DNA of 40,997 nucleotides from MGR-bin208 sp043779285 (GCA_043779285.1 JAYWEL010000138.1:1-40997), one strand, 5' to 3'. Numbered from the stretch's first letter, positions 10,101 through 17,490 are shown. Notes: a model not told the origin generated them from the letters alone. Made by a program: numbers and translations.

Positions 10101-10610
10101 AATTCTGCGGATATCCTTTTTTTCATCAAGGGGTAATTCTTCACTCCAAAAAGTACCATCCATAGCCCCTCCATTGGAGCGTTTGGGGAGGCTGCTTTTA
10201 TCTATCACATCCTGAATCATTCCTTCCAGGCCCATGTGACGGCCATCATCCGGACTATAAATCCGGGTAATGCCGTATGCATGAAGCTCTTCAATTTCCT
10301 GCGGATGAATTGTACCGCCGCCACCGCCAAATATTTTTATATGCCCGCAGCCATTTTCATCCAACAAGTCTTTCATGTACTTAAAAAATTCTACATGCCC
10401 GCCTTGATAAGATGTGATGGCAATACCATGTGCATCTTCTTCTATGGCACACTCAACAATTTCAGCCACAGAGCGGTTATGCCCCAGATGAATGATTTCG
10501 GCTCCTTTGCTCTGCATAATCCTTCGCATGATATTTATAGCTACATCGTGTCCATCAAATAAACTGGCTGCTGTAACTATCCTTACTTTATCTGAATTAG
10601 TATTACTCAT
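7185..10610 (-). CDS. icmF: Fused isobutyryl-CoA mutase IcmF
   Basis: An adenosylcobalamin-dependent mutase that interconverts isobutyryl-CoA and n-butyryl-CoA, fused to its own G-protein chaperone; cytosolic. The 1141 residues hold a B12-binding domain (~8-140, DGHD at 19-22 with the cobalt-ligating His21), a MeaB-like GTPase (P-loop at ~207-217, NKFD at 350-353) and the mutase barrel (~545-1141). The two substrate-determining positions read Phe (PFTAGVF, ~580-585) and Gln790 (AQNTCIF), where methylmalonyl-CoA mutase has Tyr and Arg; this supports isobutyryl-CoA. The catalytic His828 is in SGYH. A TAAATTTG box lies 20 bp upstream. It is divergent from the kinase-RapZ gene. Confidence 0.93.
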   Translation of the reverse strand: MSNTNSDKVRIVTAASLFDGHDVAINIMRRIMQSKGAEIIHLGHNRSVAEIVECAIEEDAHGIAITSYQGGHVEFFKYMKDLLDENGCGHIKIFGGGGGTIHPQEIEELHAYGITRIYSPDDGRHMGLEGMIQDVIDKSSLPKRSNGGAMDGTFWSEELPLDEKKDIRRIARAITLAENGEDNSKLISEILRLSENRQKGHLIPVLGITGTGGAGKSSVTDEIVRRFLNAFTEKTIAVISVDPSKKKTGGALLGDRIRMNSIHNPRAYMRSLATRESDKALSAYVKDAIDICKAASFDFIILESAGVGQSDASILDFCDVSLYVMTPEYGAASQLEKINMLDYADVIAINKFDKAGALDALADVRKQYKRNHVLFQAKDEELPVVGTIAAQFNDGGVNKLFNMLMESVEKKTTVIFGERSNESLDSIRGFGSEAIIPSSRVRYLSEIAETIKEYDQLVKDQSAIATKLYQLQGSLEIIRNVSNGNGSPDIEKGLLDLYTFYEEQLTPISRKLITNWPSKIKAYQEDFYEYKVRDKVLKQPMISTSLSGTRIAKVVLPKYKDWGDILKWQAQENAPGHFPFTAGVFPLKREGEDPTRMFAGEGGPERTNKRFHYVSFGQPAKRLSTAFDSVTLYGEDPAKRPDIYGKVGNSGVSIATVDDAKKLYSGFDLSSPMTSVSMTINGPAPMILAFFMNAAIDQQCEKWLTENNQWPDAEKKIREIFNKLPQPKYFNTSDGKDLLPEGNDGLGLKLLGVSGDKVLPKEVYEEIKTKTMQQVRGTVQADILKEDQAQNTCIFSTEFALKLMGDVQEYFINKSIRNFYSVSISGYHIAEAGANPITQLAFTLSNGFTFVEYYLSRGMNIDDFAPNLSFFFSNGMDVEYSVIGRVARRIWAKSMKYKYKANKRSQMLKYHIQTSGRSLHAQEIDFNDIRTSLQALYAIYDNCNSLHTNAYDEAITTPTEESVRRAMAIQLIINRELGTAKNENPNQGSFLIEELTDLVEEAVMAEFNRITERGGVLGAMERMYQRNKIQEESLYYEHQKHSGELPIVGVNTFLNKEGSPTILPGEVIRSTTEEKEQQIYNLHQFRKIHEDKSADALKNLQKVAISKGNLFEELMETVKYCSLGQITNALYEVGGQYRRNM

Positions 10611-10629
10611 AATTAAACATCAAGAGGCA

Positions 10630-10637
10630 CAAATTTA
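10630..10637 (-). promoter_or_regulatory. Bacteroidota -7 box for icmF
   Basis: TAAATTTG on the minus strand, a perfect match to TAnnTTTG, 19 nt before the icmF ATG. I do not see a clear TTTG -33 element at the expected spacing. Confidence 0.5.
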
Positions 10638-10700
10638 ACTTAAAATACGAATGATCGGTAGCTAAACGGAAGATTGAATGAACTCAAGTACTCTTTATCT

Positions 10701-10708
10701 TATTTTTG
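10701..10708 (+). promoter_or_regulatory. Bacteroidota -7 box immediately before the kinase-RapZ ATG
   Basis: TATTTTTG matches TAnnTTTG and ends only 4 nt before the ATG at 10713. This would place the transcript start at or next to the start codon. No good -33 partner is visible. Confidence 0.4.
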
Positions 10709-10712
10709 CCGG

Positions 10713-12173
10713 ATGCAGAAAATCATTGAATCGATAAACAGTTTATATAAGGATTGGTCTGGGAAAACGCCTGACCATATAGATGTATTACCACGATCTG
10801 GTAGCGAACGTATTTATTTTCGAGTCCATAAACAGGGAAAGTCGATCATTGCTACCTATGGTGCAAATTTAAAAGAGAACGAAACATTTATCTATTTCTC
10901 TACTCATTTTACCCAAAAAAAAATACCGGTTGCCAATATTCTGGCCATAAATGAAGACAGAACATTATACCTGCAGGAAGACTTTTCGAATACATGCCTT
11001 TTAGATAAATTGGAGAAAAACGGTTATACCGATACCGTTTATAATTTGTATAAAAAAAGCTTGAGAAAATTGGCTGAATTGCAGGTGAATGGACATGAAG
11101 GATTGGATTATGACCAATGCCTGACCAATAAAGAATTTGGCAAGCAGGCCATCATGGCCGATTTGTTGTACTTCAAATATTATTTTTTAGACGCATTGCG
11201 CAAACCTTACGACAAACAAAAGCTGATTGATGATTTTGAAGCATTGAGTTCTTACCTGACTTTTACGGAGTATAAGTTTTTCATGTTCCGTGATTTTCAA
11301 AGCCGGAATATCATGATAAAAAATAAAGATGAAATTCATTTCATCGATTATCAGGGTGGAATGAAAGGAGCACCACAATATGATGTGGCCAGTTTACTTT
11401 GGCAGGCAAAAGCAAAATTGCCAATTGATTGGAAAAACAACTTGCTGGAAGATTACATCGATTCTTTTGAAGAAGTGATTAAACAATCTATTGACCGGAA
11501 TATTTTTCAAAATCAATACTCCGGATATGTGTTGATTCGATTATTGCAGGTATTAGGAGCCTACGGATTCAGAGGGTTATTTGAACGAAAGGCTCATTTT
11601 TTGACAAGCATCCCTTTTGCATTAGAGAATTTAAAAACCTTTATTGAAAACAATAGTTTAGGCATTGCATTGCCCGAATTCAAAAAAATTCTGGACCTCT
11701 GCATTGCTGATGAAACCATACAACAATTTACACCAGTACAAGCGAATGATGAAACCGCATTGATTGTAAAAATCTGTAGCTTCTCCTATAAAAAGAATTT
11801 ACCTGTTGATGAAACTGGCAATGGAGGTGGTTTTCTTTTTGATTGCCGTGGAATTTTAAATCCAGGAAGATTGGAAAGCATGAAAACCAAACATGGTCGT
11901 GACAAGGAAGTCATCAACTACCTGGAACAACAAACCAGAATGCCCGATTTTTTAAATAGTGTGTTTGATATTATGGACATTACCGTTGAAGATTATATCA
12001 ACCGTGGATTTGACAGTTTATCAGTTGGTTTTGGTTGTACCGGAGGCCAGCACCGAAGTGTGTATGCAGCTGATGCAATGGCCAGACACTTAAAAAACAA
12101 ATTCAACGTAAAAATTGAATTAAAACACCTTGTACAAGATGAAAAAAACTGGGAAAATCCTTTAACGAATTAA
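10713..12173 (+). CDS. AmgK-like sugar kinase fused to a RapZ C-terminal domain
   Basis: Two-domain protein of 486 aa. The N-terminal ~330 residues are an aminoglycoside-phosphotransferase-fold kinase related to AmgK (anomeric MurNAc/GlcNAc kinase): catalytic loop FRDFQSRNIM and metal loop FIDYQGGMKG, followed by YDVASLL. The C-terminal ~135 residues are the RapZ C-terminal domain, with FDCRGILNPG and GCTGGQHRSV; in E. coli this part binds glucosamine-6-phosphate. The RapZ N-terminal P-loop domain is absent. A longer reading frame starts with TTG at 10674, but ATG 10713 (MQKIIES) fits better. One base separates its stop from the next gene, a MurU-like enzyme, which supports a cell-wall amino-sugar recycling role. 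The substrate is inferred. Confidence 0.85.
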   Translation: MQKIIESINSLYKDWSGKTPDHIDVLPRSGSERIYFRVHKQGKSIIATYGANLKENETFIYFSTHFTQKKIPVANILAINEDRTLYLQEDFSNTCLLDKLEKNGYTDTVYNLYKKSLRKLAELQVNGHEGLDYDQCLTNKEFGKQAIMADLLYFKYYFLDALRKPYDKQKLIDDFEALSSYLTFTEYKFFMFRDFQSRNIMIKNKDEIHFIDYQGGMKGAPQYDVASLLWQAKAKLPIDWKNNLLEDYIDSFEEVIKQSIDRNIFQNQYSGYVLIRLLQVLGAYGFRGLFERKAHFLTSIPFALENLKTFIENNSLGIALPEFKKILDLCIADETIQQFTPVQANDETALIVKICSFSYKKNLPVDETGNGGGFLFDCRGILNPGRLESMKTKHGRDKEVINYLEQQTRMPDFLNSVFDIMDITVEDYINRGFDSLSVGFGCTGGQHRSVYAADAMARHLKNKFNVKIELKHLVQDEKNWENPLTN

Positions 12174-12174
12174 T

Positions 12175-12933
12175 ATGGATGCAAACAAAAAAGCAAGAGC
12201 CATTATTTATGCTGCAGGTCTGGGTACCCGTTTCAAACCATGGACAGACAAGCATCCTAAGGCATTGGCTATAATCAATGGCAAGTCCTTATTGCAACGA
12301 AATATAGAATACCTGCAACAATATGGTTTCAATGATGTAATCGTTAATGTACACCATTTTGCAGATCAGCTAAAAGAATCCATACAAACAAATAACGGCT
12401 GGGGAAGTAATATTATCATCAGCGACGAATCGGATGAAGTACTTGAAACCGGTGGTGGATTATTAAAAGCAAAAGATCTTTTTGATCCCAATGAACTATT
12501 TGTCAGCATTAATGTAGATGTATTAACAGACCTTGATCTGAATGCTTTGATTGAAACGCATAAAAAAAATAATGCACTAATCACTATTGCCGTTAGTGAC
12601 CGCACAACATCCCGGTATTTTTTATTTGATAACGAAAGCCGGCTATGTGGTTGGAGAAATACTAAAACCGGTGAAGAAATAATCTCTTCCCTTAATAAGG
12701 ATGAAGAAGATAAGTGTGTAGAAAACCTTTTGCAGAAAGCATATAGCTGTGTTGTCGTTTATAGCCCTGAAATATTTTCGAAAATTCCATTTACAGGTAA
12801 GTTTTCGTTAACTGCCCTGTATTTACATTTAGCAAAAACCAATTTGATTTTCGGACATCAGCATACTATAGAGAAATGGGTAGATGTCGGAAAACCGGAG
12901 TCTGTGGCTATAGCAGAAAAACTATTCACATAA
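12175..12933 (+). CDS. MurU-like sugar-1-phosphate nucleotidyltransferase
   Basis: A 252-aa NTP-transferase that should activate a sugar-1-phosphate with a nucleotide. The N-terminal signature AAGLGTRFKPWTDKHPKA spans residues ~14-31. ETGGGLLKA (~90-98) and the NVDVLTD metal site (~112-118) match MurU, the uridylyltransferase for MurNAc-1-phosphate, better than generic glucose-1-phosphate enzymes. WVDVGKPES closes the fold near the C-terminus. The ATG begins one base after the stop of the AmgK-like kinase, so the two are almost certainly co-transcribed. In Pseudomonas AmgK makes MurNAc-1-phosphate and MurU converts it to UDP-MurNAc; the same sequence of steps is inferred here. Another hexosamine-1-phosphate is possible. 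Confidence 0.8.
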   Translation: MDANKKARAIIYAAGLGTRFKPWTDKHPKALAIINGKSLLQRNIEYLQQYGFNDVIVNVHHFADQLKESIQTNNGWGSNIIISDESDEVLETGGGLLKAKDLFDPNELFVSINVDVLTDLDLNALIETHKKNNALITIAVSDRTTSRYFLFDNESRLCGWRNTKTGEEIISSLNKDEEDKCVENLLQKAYSCVVVYSPEIFSKIPFTGKFSLTALYLHLAKTNLIFGHQHTIEKWVDVGKPESVAIAEKLFT

Positions 12934-13019
12934 GTTTTGCAATAATCTGCTATTAAATTAAAGATGATTTTATTCAATTCAGTTAACTTCACTTCCTTTG
13001 AAATGAAAAACACATTATC

Positions 13020-14957
13020 ATGAAATTTATATTCAGCCTTTGCACTTTACTGTTTACAATAACTATAACGGCTCAATCAAATTATAATCATCGCGAAGCG
13101 TTTAATCCAATATTTTATCCTCAAAGCGGAAATGATTATCGAAGTGCCAGCGGAGAACCAGGACCTAAATATTGGCAAAATAAAGCCGATTATAAAATTA
13201 ATGCAACCCTTGACCCCTTGAACCATTCGGTTATCGGAGAAGTTGAAATTACGTACAGTAATAACAGTCCTGACAACCTGAAATTTTTATGGCTCCAATT
13301 GGATCAAAATATTTATAAAAAAGATTCGAGAGGCAGTGCAACCACTACACAAACTGGTGGCAGATGGGCAAATGGAGGATTTACTGAAGGACATGTTTTG
13401 AAATCAATTACTATAGAATCGGGCGGAAAAACATATACTCCAAAATCAATTGTGTCGGATACCCGCTTACAATTATGGTTAAACGAAAACCTGAAAGCAT
13501 CTGGAAATAAAATTAAAATAAACATTAAGTATGAATTTTCAGTACCTGAATATGGTACCGATCGGATGGGAAGGCTTAAAACGGATAACGGTTGGGTTTA
13601 TGAAATAGCCCAATGGTATCCACGCATATGTGTATATGATGATATACAGGGTTGGAACAGCCTCCCTTATGTTGGTGCTGGTGAGTTTTATCTGGAATAT
13701 GGCGATGTTGAATTTAATATAACAGCTCCATCAAACCTGATTATTGTTGGCTCTGGCGAATTGACAAATCCGCAGGAATGTATGACTGCTACCCAGTTTA
13801 AAAGATGGGAGGAAGCAAAAAAAAGTGATCAAACTGTAATCATACGATCCGAATCTGAAGTGAATGATAAATCATCAAGACCAACACAGGCAAATTGTAC
13901 CTGGAAATTTAAAATTCAGAACACCCGTGATGTAGCCTGGGCTGCCTCAAAAGCATTTGTGTGGGATGCTGCAAGAATTAATTTACCCAGTGGTAAAAAA
14001 TCCATGGCCGTTAGTGTCTATCCAGTTGAAAGTATAAAAGAAGATGGCTGGCAACGATCAACGGAGATGACCAAAGCAAGTATAGAGCACTATTCGAAAA
14101 AGTGGTTTGAATATCCATACCCTGCCGCAACAAATGTTGCCGGTATCGTTGGTGGAATGGAATACCCTGGTATCGTTTTTTGTAGTTTCAATTCATCGGG
14201 TGCCGATTTATGGGGTGTTACCGACCATGAATTTGGTCATACCTGGTTTCCGATGATTGTAGGCTCTAACGAACGGAAATATGCTTGGATGGATGAAGGG
14301 TTCAATACTTTTATTAATGATTTTTCAACTAAAGAATTCAATAAAGGTGAATTTGCAAACGCCAGTTTTTTTCCGGACAATATGACCAATTTTGTATTTA
14401 ACGATAAAATGGATGGGCTTTTAAATACACCAGAAGTTATTCAACAACCAAACTTAGGTATTGTAGCCTATTTAAAACCATCTATGATGCTACAATCACT
14501 TAGAAATCTTGTAGTAGGCCCTGAACTTTTTGATGCTGCTTTTCGGGAGTATATACAACGATGGGCTTTCAAACACCCAACCCCTTGGGATTTCTTTCAT
14601 ACCATGGAGAATGTAACTGGTGAAGATCTTTCCTGGTTCTGGAGAGGATGGGTAATGAATACCTGGAAACTGGATCAAACAGTTAAGTCTGTCACTTATG
14701 TAAAAAGTATTCCAGCAAATGGAGCAATTATTACTATAACTAACCAGGAAAAAATGGTAATGCCAGTTACTGTTTTAATAAAAGAAGAAAATGGAAAAGA
14801 ACAGCTGATCAAATTGCCGGTTGAAGTTTGGCAACGTGGAGCGGAATGGACATTTAATGTGCCTACAACAAGTTTAATTAAAGAAGTAACGCTTGATCCA
14901 GACAATAAACTCCCCGATACAAATCGAAAAAATAATTCTTGGATGAAGGGATTTTAA
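13020..14957 (+). CDS. Secreted M1-family metallopeptidase
   Basis: A zinc aminopeptidase of 645 aa. The first ~19 residues are a Sec signal peptide (MKFIFSLCTLLF, then a TAQS cleavage region). An M1 N-terminal beta-domain follows. The GAMEN-like exopeptidase loop reads GGMEYPG (near 378) and the zinc site is HEFGH (~402-406) with the third ligand in WMDEGFN about 19 residues later. The C-terminal region is short and beta-rich, and the large C-terminal helical domain of classical M1 enzymes is missing, as in many Bacteroidota members. It probably acts in the periplasm or outside the cell. ATG 13020 gives the signal peptide directly. A TTCCTTTG sequence at 12993-13000 is a weak promoter candidate. 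Confidence 0.9.
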   Translation: MKFIFSLCTLLFTITITAQSNYNHREAFNPIFYPQSGNDYRSASGEPGPKYWQNKADYKINATLDPLNHSVIGEVEITYSNNSPDNLKFLWLQLDQNIYKKDSRGSATTTQTGGRWANGGFTEGHVLKSITIESGGKTYTPKSIVSDTRLQLWLNENLKASGNKIKINIKYEFSVPEYGTDRMGRLKTDNGWVYEIAQWYPRICVYDDIQGWNSLPYVGAGEFYLEYGDVEFNITAPSNLIIVGSGELTNPQECMTATQFKRWEEAKKSDQTVIIRSESEVNDKSSRPTQANCTWKFKIQNTRDVAWAASKAFVWDAARINLPSGKKSMAVSVYPVESIKEDGWQRSTEMTKASIEHYSKKWFEYPYPAATNVAGIVGGMEYPGIVFCSFNSSGADLWGVTDHEFGHTWFPMIVGSNERKYAWMDEGFNTFINDFSTKEFNKGEFANASFFPDNMTNFVFNDKMDGLLNTPEVIQQPNLGIVAYLKPSMMLQSLRNLVVGPELFDAAFREYIQRWAFKHPTPWDFFHTMENVTGEDLSWFWRGWVMNTWKLDQTVKSVTYVKSIPANGAIITITNQEKMVMPVTVLIKEENGKEQLIKLPVEVWQRGAEWTFNVPTTSLIKEVTLDPDNKLPDTNRKNNSWMKGF

Positions 14958-14969
14958 ATAAAAATAATT

Positions 14970-15118
14970 AACCACGGCGGGCACGGCGATACACGGCGTA
15001 AAATCTTTTTCTTAACTGTGCTTCTCTGTGTTCGCTGTGGTTAAATATTTTTTCAAACCACGGCGGGCACGGCGTAAAATCTTTCTCATAACTATGCTTC
15101 TCTGTGTTCGCTGTGGTT
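14970..15118. repeat. Two direct copies of an ACCACGGC...GCTGTGGTT hairpin repeat
   Basis: Copy 1 is 14970-15042 and copy 2 is 15056-15118. They match closely except that copy 1 has an extra 10 nt (a third CACGGCG-like word). Each begins AACCACGGCG and ends CGCTGTGGTT, so each copy can fold end to end with one G-U pair. GC-rich words repeat inside each arm. The copies sit between convergent genes and are joined by an AT-rich spacer that also recurs after copy 2. This looks like a dispersed intergenic repeat family, not a coding sequence. Confidence 0.85.
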
Positions 15119-15220
15119 AAATACTTTTTCAAACCCAAATTAACGATTCAGCTATTTTTCAAATCTTACTATAAAACATTTCTTCCAAGGAATAATTCAG
15201 CACATACAACTACTCAACTA

Positions 15221-15601
15221 TCATTTGCAGGCTATCATACTAATTTCGACATGGACAAATTTTGGCAATGCCGATACCTGCACGGTTTCTCTTGCCGGAA
15301 AATCACCCTCGAAGTATTTACCATACACTTCATTAACCTCCGAAAACTGGTTCATATCGGTAATAAATATGCTGGTTTTAATGACATTATTAAAACTCAT
15401 TCCTGCTTCTCTTAAAATGGCTTTCAGATTATGCATTACCTGGTGGGTTTCATCCTGTATATCTCTGTTTTTTAATTCACCGGTTTCGGGATTAATACAG
15501 ATCTGCCCTGAAATATATAAGGTATCCCCGGCAAGAATTGCCTGATTGTATGGCCCGATCGGTGCCGGGGCATTTTTTGTTTTAATGATCATTTTTTCCA
15601 T
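15221..15601 (-). CDS. ridA: RidA family enamine/imine deaminase
   Basis: A 126-aa cytosolic protein that hydrolyses reactive enamine/imine intermediates (such as 2-aminoacrylate) released by PLP enzymes. Family motifs: PAPIGPYNQA near the N-terminus, YISGQI, an N-x-x-A helix (NLKAILREAG), PARETVQV with the substrate carboxylate-binding Arg, and the closing VHVEISMIA. Length is normal. ATG at 15601 gives MEKMIIKTKNAP; the internal ATG at codon 4 is an alternative. It is convergent with the M1 peptidase across the hairpin repeats and divergent from the next gene. Confidence 0.93.
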   Translation of the reverse strand: MEKMIIKTKNAPAPIGPYNQAILAGDTLYISGQICINPETGELKNRDIQDETHQVMHNLKAILREAGMSFNNVIKTSIFITDMNQFSEVNEVYGKYFEGDFPARETVQVSALPKFVHVEISMIACK

Positions 15602-15674
15602 GGTTAAGATTTAATCGTTTTAATTTAAGTAGAACGAATTTAGGTTTATGCATTTTCTTTGCAAAAAATAGAAT

Positions 15675-16295
15675 ATGAACATTGTTGTATCTGCTTCTGA
15701 ATCCATGAAAGAAGAATTATTATCTGGTGGGCTTAAACAAGATGTACTGATTGAATGGGTAAGCAGTTCGGAATTATTTAACAATTATACTGAAGCGGAT
15801 GCTTATATAGATATTTTGTTTGATGGCAATGTTGAAACATTAATGAATTTACTGCCGAAACCGGTTTTTGTAAACAGTGTATCAAAAACTCTGGAAGAAT
15901 TACCTGAAAGAGTTATCCGGTTCAATGGATGGCCGGGTTTTTTAAGGCGTAACGTTCTTGAAGCTTCTATTGCTAATAAAGACGAAAAGAAAGATGCGGA
16001 AGACATCATAGCTTGTTTCAATAAAAAAATTATTTGGGCACCCAATACGGCAGGATTTATTTCTGCCCGAGTGATTGCCTGTATTATTAATGAAGCATAT
16101 TTAACATTAGATGAAGGAGTCAGTACTAAAGCAGATATTGATACCGCCATGAAATTGGGTACAAATTATCCATATGGCCCTTTTGAATGGAGTACTAATA
16201 TTGGAATTGCTAATATTGTTGGCTTGCTTAAGGCTTTTAATAAAAAAAATAAAGGATACCTTATTGCTGATTCTTTACTAAAAGAAACAATTTAA
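15675..16295 (+). CDS. 3-hydroxyacyl-CoA dehydrogenase C-terminal-domain protein with degenerate N-terminus
   Basis: A 206-aa protein. Residues ~118-185 match the C-terminal dimerisation/substrate domain of 3-hydroxybutyryl-CoA dehydrogenase (PNTAGFISARVIACIINEAY, then GTNYPYGPFEW). The first ~110 residues resemble a shrunken Rossmann-type domain but have no GxGxxG NAD-binding motif, so it is unlikely to be a normal dehydrogenase. It sits one base before tsaB and is probably co-transcribed with it. The role is unknown; a CoA-binding or structural function is possible. An A at 16296 separates its TAA from the tsaB ATG. Confidence 0.75.
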   Translation: MNIVVSASESMKEELLSGGLKQDVLIEWVSSSELFNNYTEADAYIDILFDGNVETLMNLLPKPVFVNSVSKTLEELPERVIRFNGWPGFLRRNVLEASIANKDEKKDAEDIIACFNKKIIWAPNTAGFISARVIACIINEAYLTLDEGVSTKADIDTAMKLGTNYPYGPFEWSTNIGIANIVGLLKAFNKKNKGYLIADSLLKETI

Positions 16296-16296
16296 A

Positions 16297-16977
16297 ATGG
16301 CTTTAATTCTCCATATAGACACTTCTATTGACATTGCCTCTATTTGCCTCTCTCAAAATGAAGTCATATTATCCTCAGCACAAAACGAAAACATGAAGGA
16401 CCATGCTGCCTGGTTGCAGGCAGCCATCGCCGATATGATAGTATCCTGTGGACTTTCTATAAATAAATTAGAAGCAGTTGCGGTAACAAATGGGCCTGGG
16501 TCTTATACAGGCTTACGAGTAGGTTTATCTACCGCCAAAGGAATTTGTTATGCATTAAAAATTCCGCTGATAACGATTGGAACATTGGAACTGATGGCTT
16601 TTAAAGCTAAAGATTATGAAACTGACTTGCTATGTCCGATGATTGATGCCAGAAGAATGGAAGTTTTTACCGCCATCTATGATAAAAATTTATATGAAAT
16701 TGAGAAACCTCATGCCCGGATACTTGATAAAAATTCCTTTGAAAGTATTCTTTCGTATAAAAAAATACTTTTTTTTGGCAATGGAAGTGAAAAATTTAAA
16801 CCCTTAATCAAATCGAAAAATTGCTTGTTTGAAAACATTAAAATAGCCGCATCAGATATGGTAATTATTGCTAATCAATACTTTACAAAGTCTGAATTTG
16901 CAAACCTTGCATATGCTCAACCTGTTTATATTAAGGATTTTTTTAACCCAAGTAGTGGTAGTACTACAAAACTATAA
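16297..16977 (+). CDS. tsaB: tRNA t6A biosynthesis protein TsaB
   Basis: Partner of TsaD and TsaE in making threonylcarbamoyl-adenosine at position 37 of ANN-decoding tRNAs. The ASKHA fold shows its first phosphate motif in LHIDTSIDIAS (residues ~5-15), the family hallmark TNGPGSYTGLRVGLSTAKG (~63-82) and the CPMIDARRMEVF strand (~110-121). The 226-aa length is typical. It lacks the TsaD metal-binding histidines, as expected for TsaB. The start ATG follows the previous stop by one base. Confidence 0.94.
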   Translation: MALILHIDTSIDIASICLSQNEVILSSAQNENMKDHAAWLQAAIADMIVSCGLSINKLEAVAVTNGPGSYTGLRVGLSTAKGICYALKIPLITIGTLELMAFKAKDYETDLLCPMIDARRMEVFTAIYDKNLYEIEKPHARILDKNSFESILSYKKILFFGNGSEKFKPLIKSKNCLFENIKIAASDMVIIANQYFTKSEFANLAYAQPVYIKDFFNPSSGSTTKL

Positions 16978-17037
16978 CTTGTGTAACGACATCTTAATCT
17001 GCCCACTACACATATCTTCGCCTTATCTATTAACATT

Positions 17038-17049
17038 TTAATATATTAA
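17038..17049. promoter_or_regulatory. Candidate operator palindrome before the ArsR gene
   Basis: TTAATATATTAA is a perfect 12-bp palindrome lying 3 bp before the ArsR ATG, where autorepression would act. TATCTTCG at 17013-17020 resembles a -7 box just upstream. The region is AT-rich, so chance is possible. Confidence 0.3.
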
Positions 17050-17052
17050 GGC

Positions 17053-17421
17053 ATGAGTTATCTAAACCAATATTCCAACAATGAAACACTCATTGTGGAA
17101 TCAGTAGCAAACCCAATTATTAACGAAAAAACCATACCCATGGATTTAGTTGGCTTGAAAAAAGCAGCTTTAATTTTGCGAGCATTTAACCACGCACTGC
17201 GTCAGCAAATTTTAAAGTTGATTAACAACAATGAGCGAATGACGGTAACTGAAATATATATTCAGCTCCGATTAGAGCAATCAGTCGCATCACAACATCT
17301 GGCTATCCTTAGAAAAGCAGGGTACGTAAACACTGACCGTGATGGAAAGTTTATTTACTATTCTGTAAACATTGCAAGATTAGAAGAAGTAAATTCTTTT
17401 ATTAAAGACCTTGTAAATTAA
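17053..17421 (+). CDS. ArsR/SmtB-family winged-helix regulator without cysteines
   Basis: A 122-aa DNA-binding protein. The winged helix spans residues ~38-110: RAFNHALRQQILKLI, then TVTEIYIQLRLEQSVASQHLAILRKAGYV as helix-turn-helix, then the wing DGKFIYYSVN. The protein contains no cysteine, so thiol-based metal or persulfide sensing of the SmtB, BigR or SqrR kind is excluded. A hairpin terminator and a separate promoter lie between it and the MBL-rhodanese gene downstream. That gene may still be its target. A palindrome 3 bp before its ATG could serve autoregulation. Confidence 0.85.
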   Translation: MSYLNQYSNNETLIVESVANPIINEKTIPMDLVGLKKAALILRAFNHALRQQILKLINNNERMTVTEIYIQLRLEQSVASQHLAILRKAGYVNTDRDGKFIYYSVNIARLEEVNSFIKDLVN

Positions 17422-17441
17422 TTTTTCTGAAAAACCCTTTT

Positions 17442-17475
17442 AAGCGGCATTCCTTCGAATGCCGCTTTTTTTATT
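17442..17475 (+). terminator. Rho-independent terminator after the ArsR gene
   Basis: A perfect 11-bp stem (AAGCGGCATTC at 17442-17452 with 17457-17467) and a 4-nt loop, followed by a run of Ts. Confidence 0.92.
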
Positions 17476-17482
17476 TTTAAAG

Positions 17483-17490
17483 TACCTTTG
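17483..17490 (+). promoter_or_regulatory. Bacteroidota -7 box for the MBL-rhodanese gene
   Basis: TACCTTTG, a perfect TAnnTTTG match, 18 nt before the ATG at 17509 and just after the upstream terminator. No clear -33 TTTG is seen, because the terminator T-run fills that position. Confidence 0.55.

Noticed and set aside
12993..13000. TTCCTTTG as promoter of the M1 peptidase
   Set aside because: It lacks the TA of the -7 consensus and has no -33 partner; too weak to list.
13003..13023. Six-codon mini-frame ending across the M1 peptidase ATG (ATGA overlap)
   Set aside because: It could couple translation, but such short overlaps are common by chance in AT-rich DNA and nothing else supports it.
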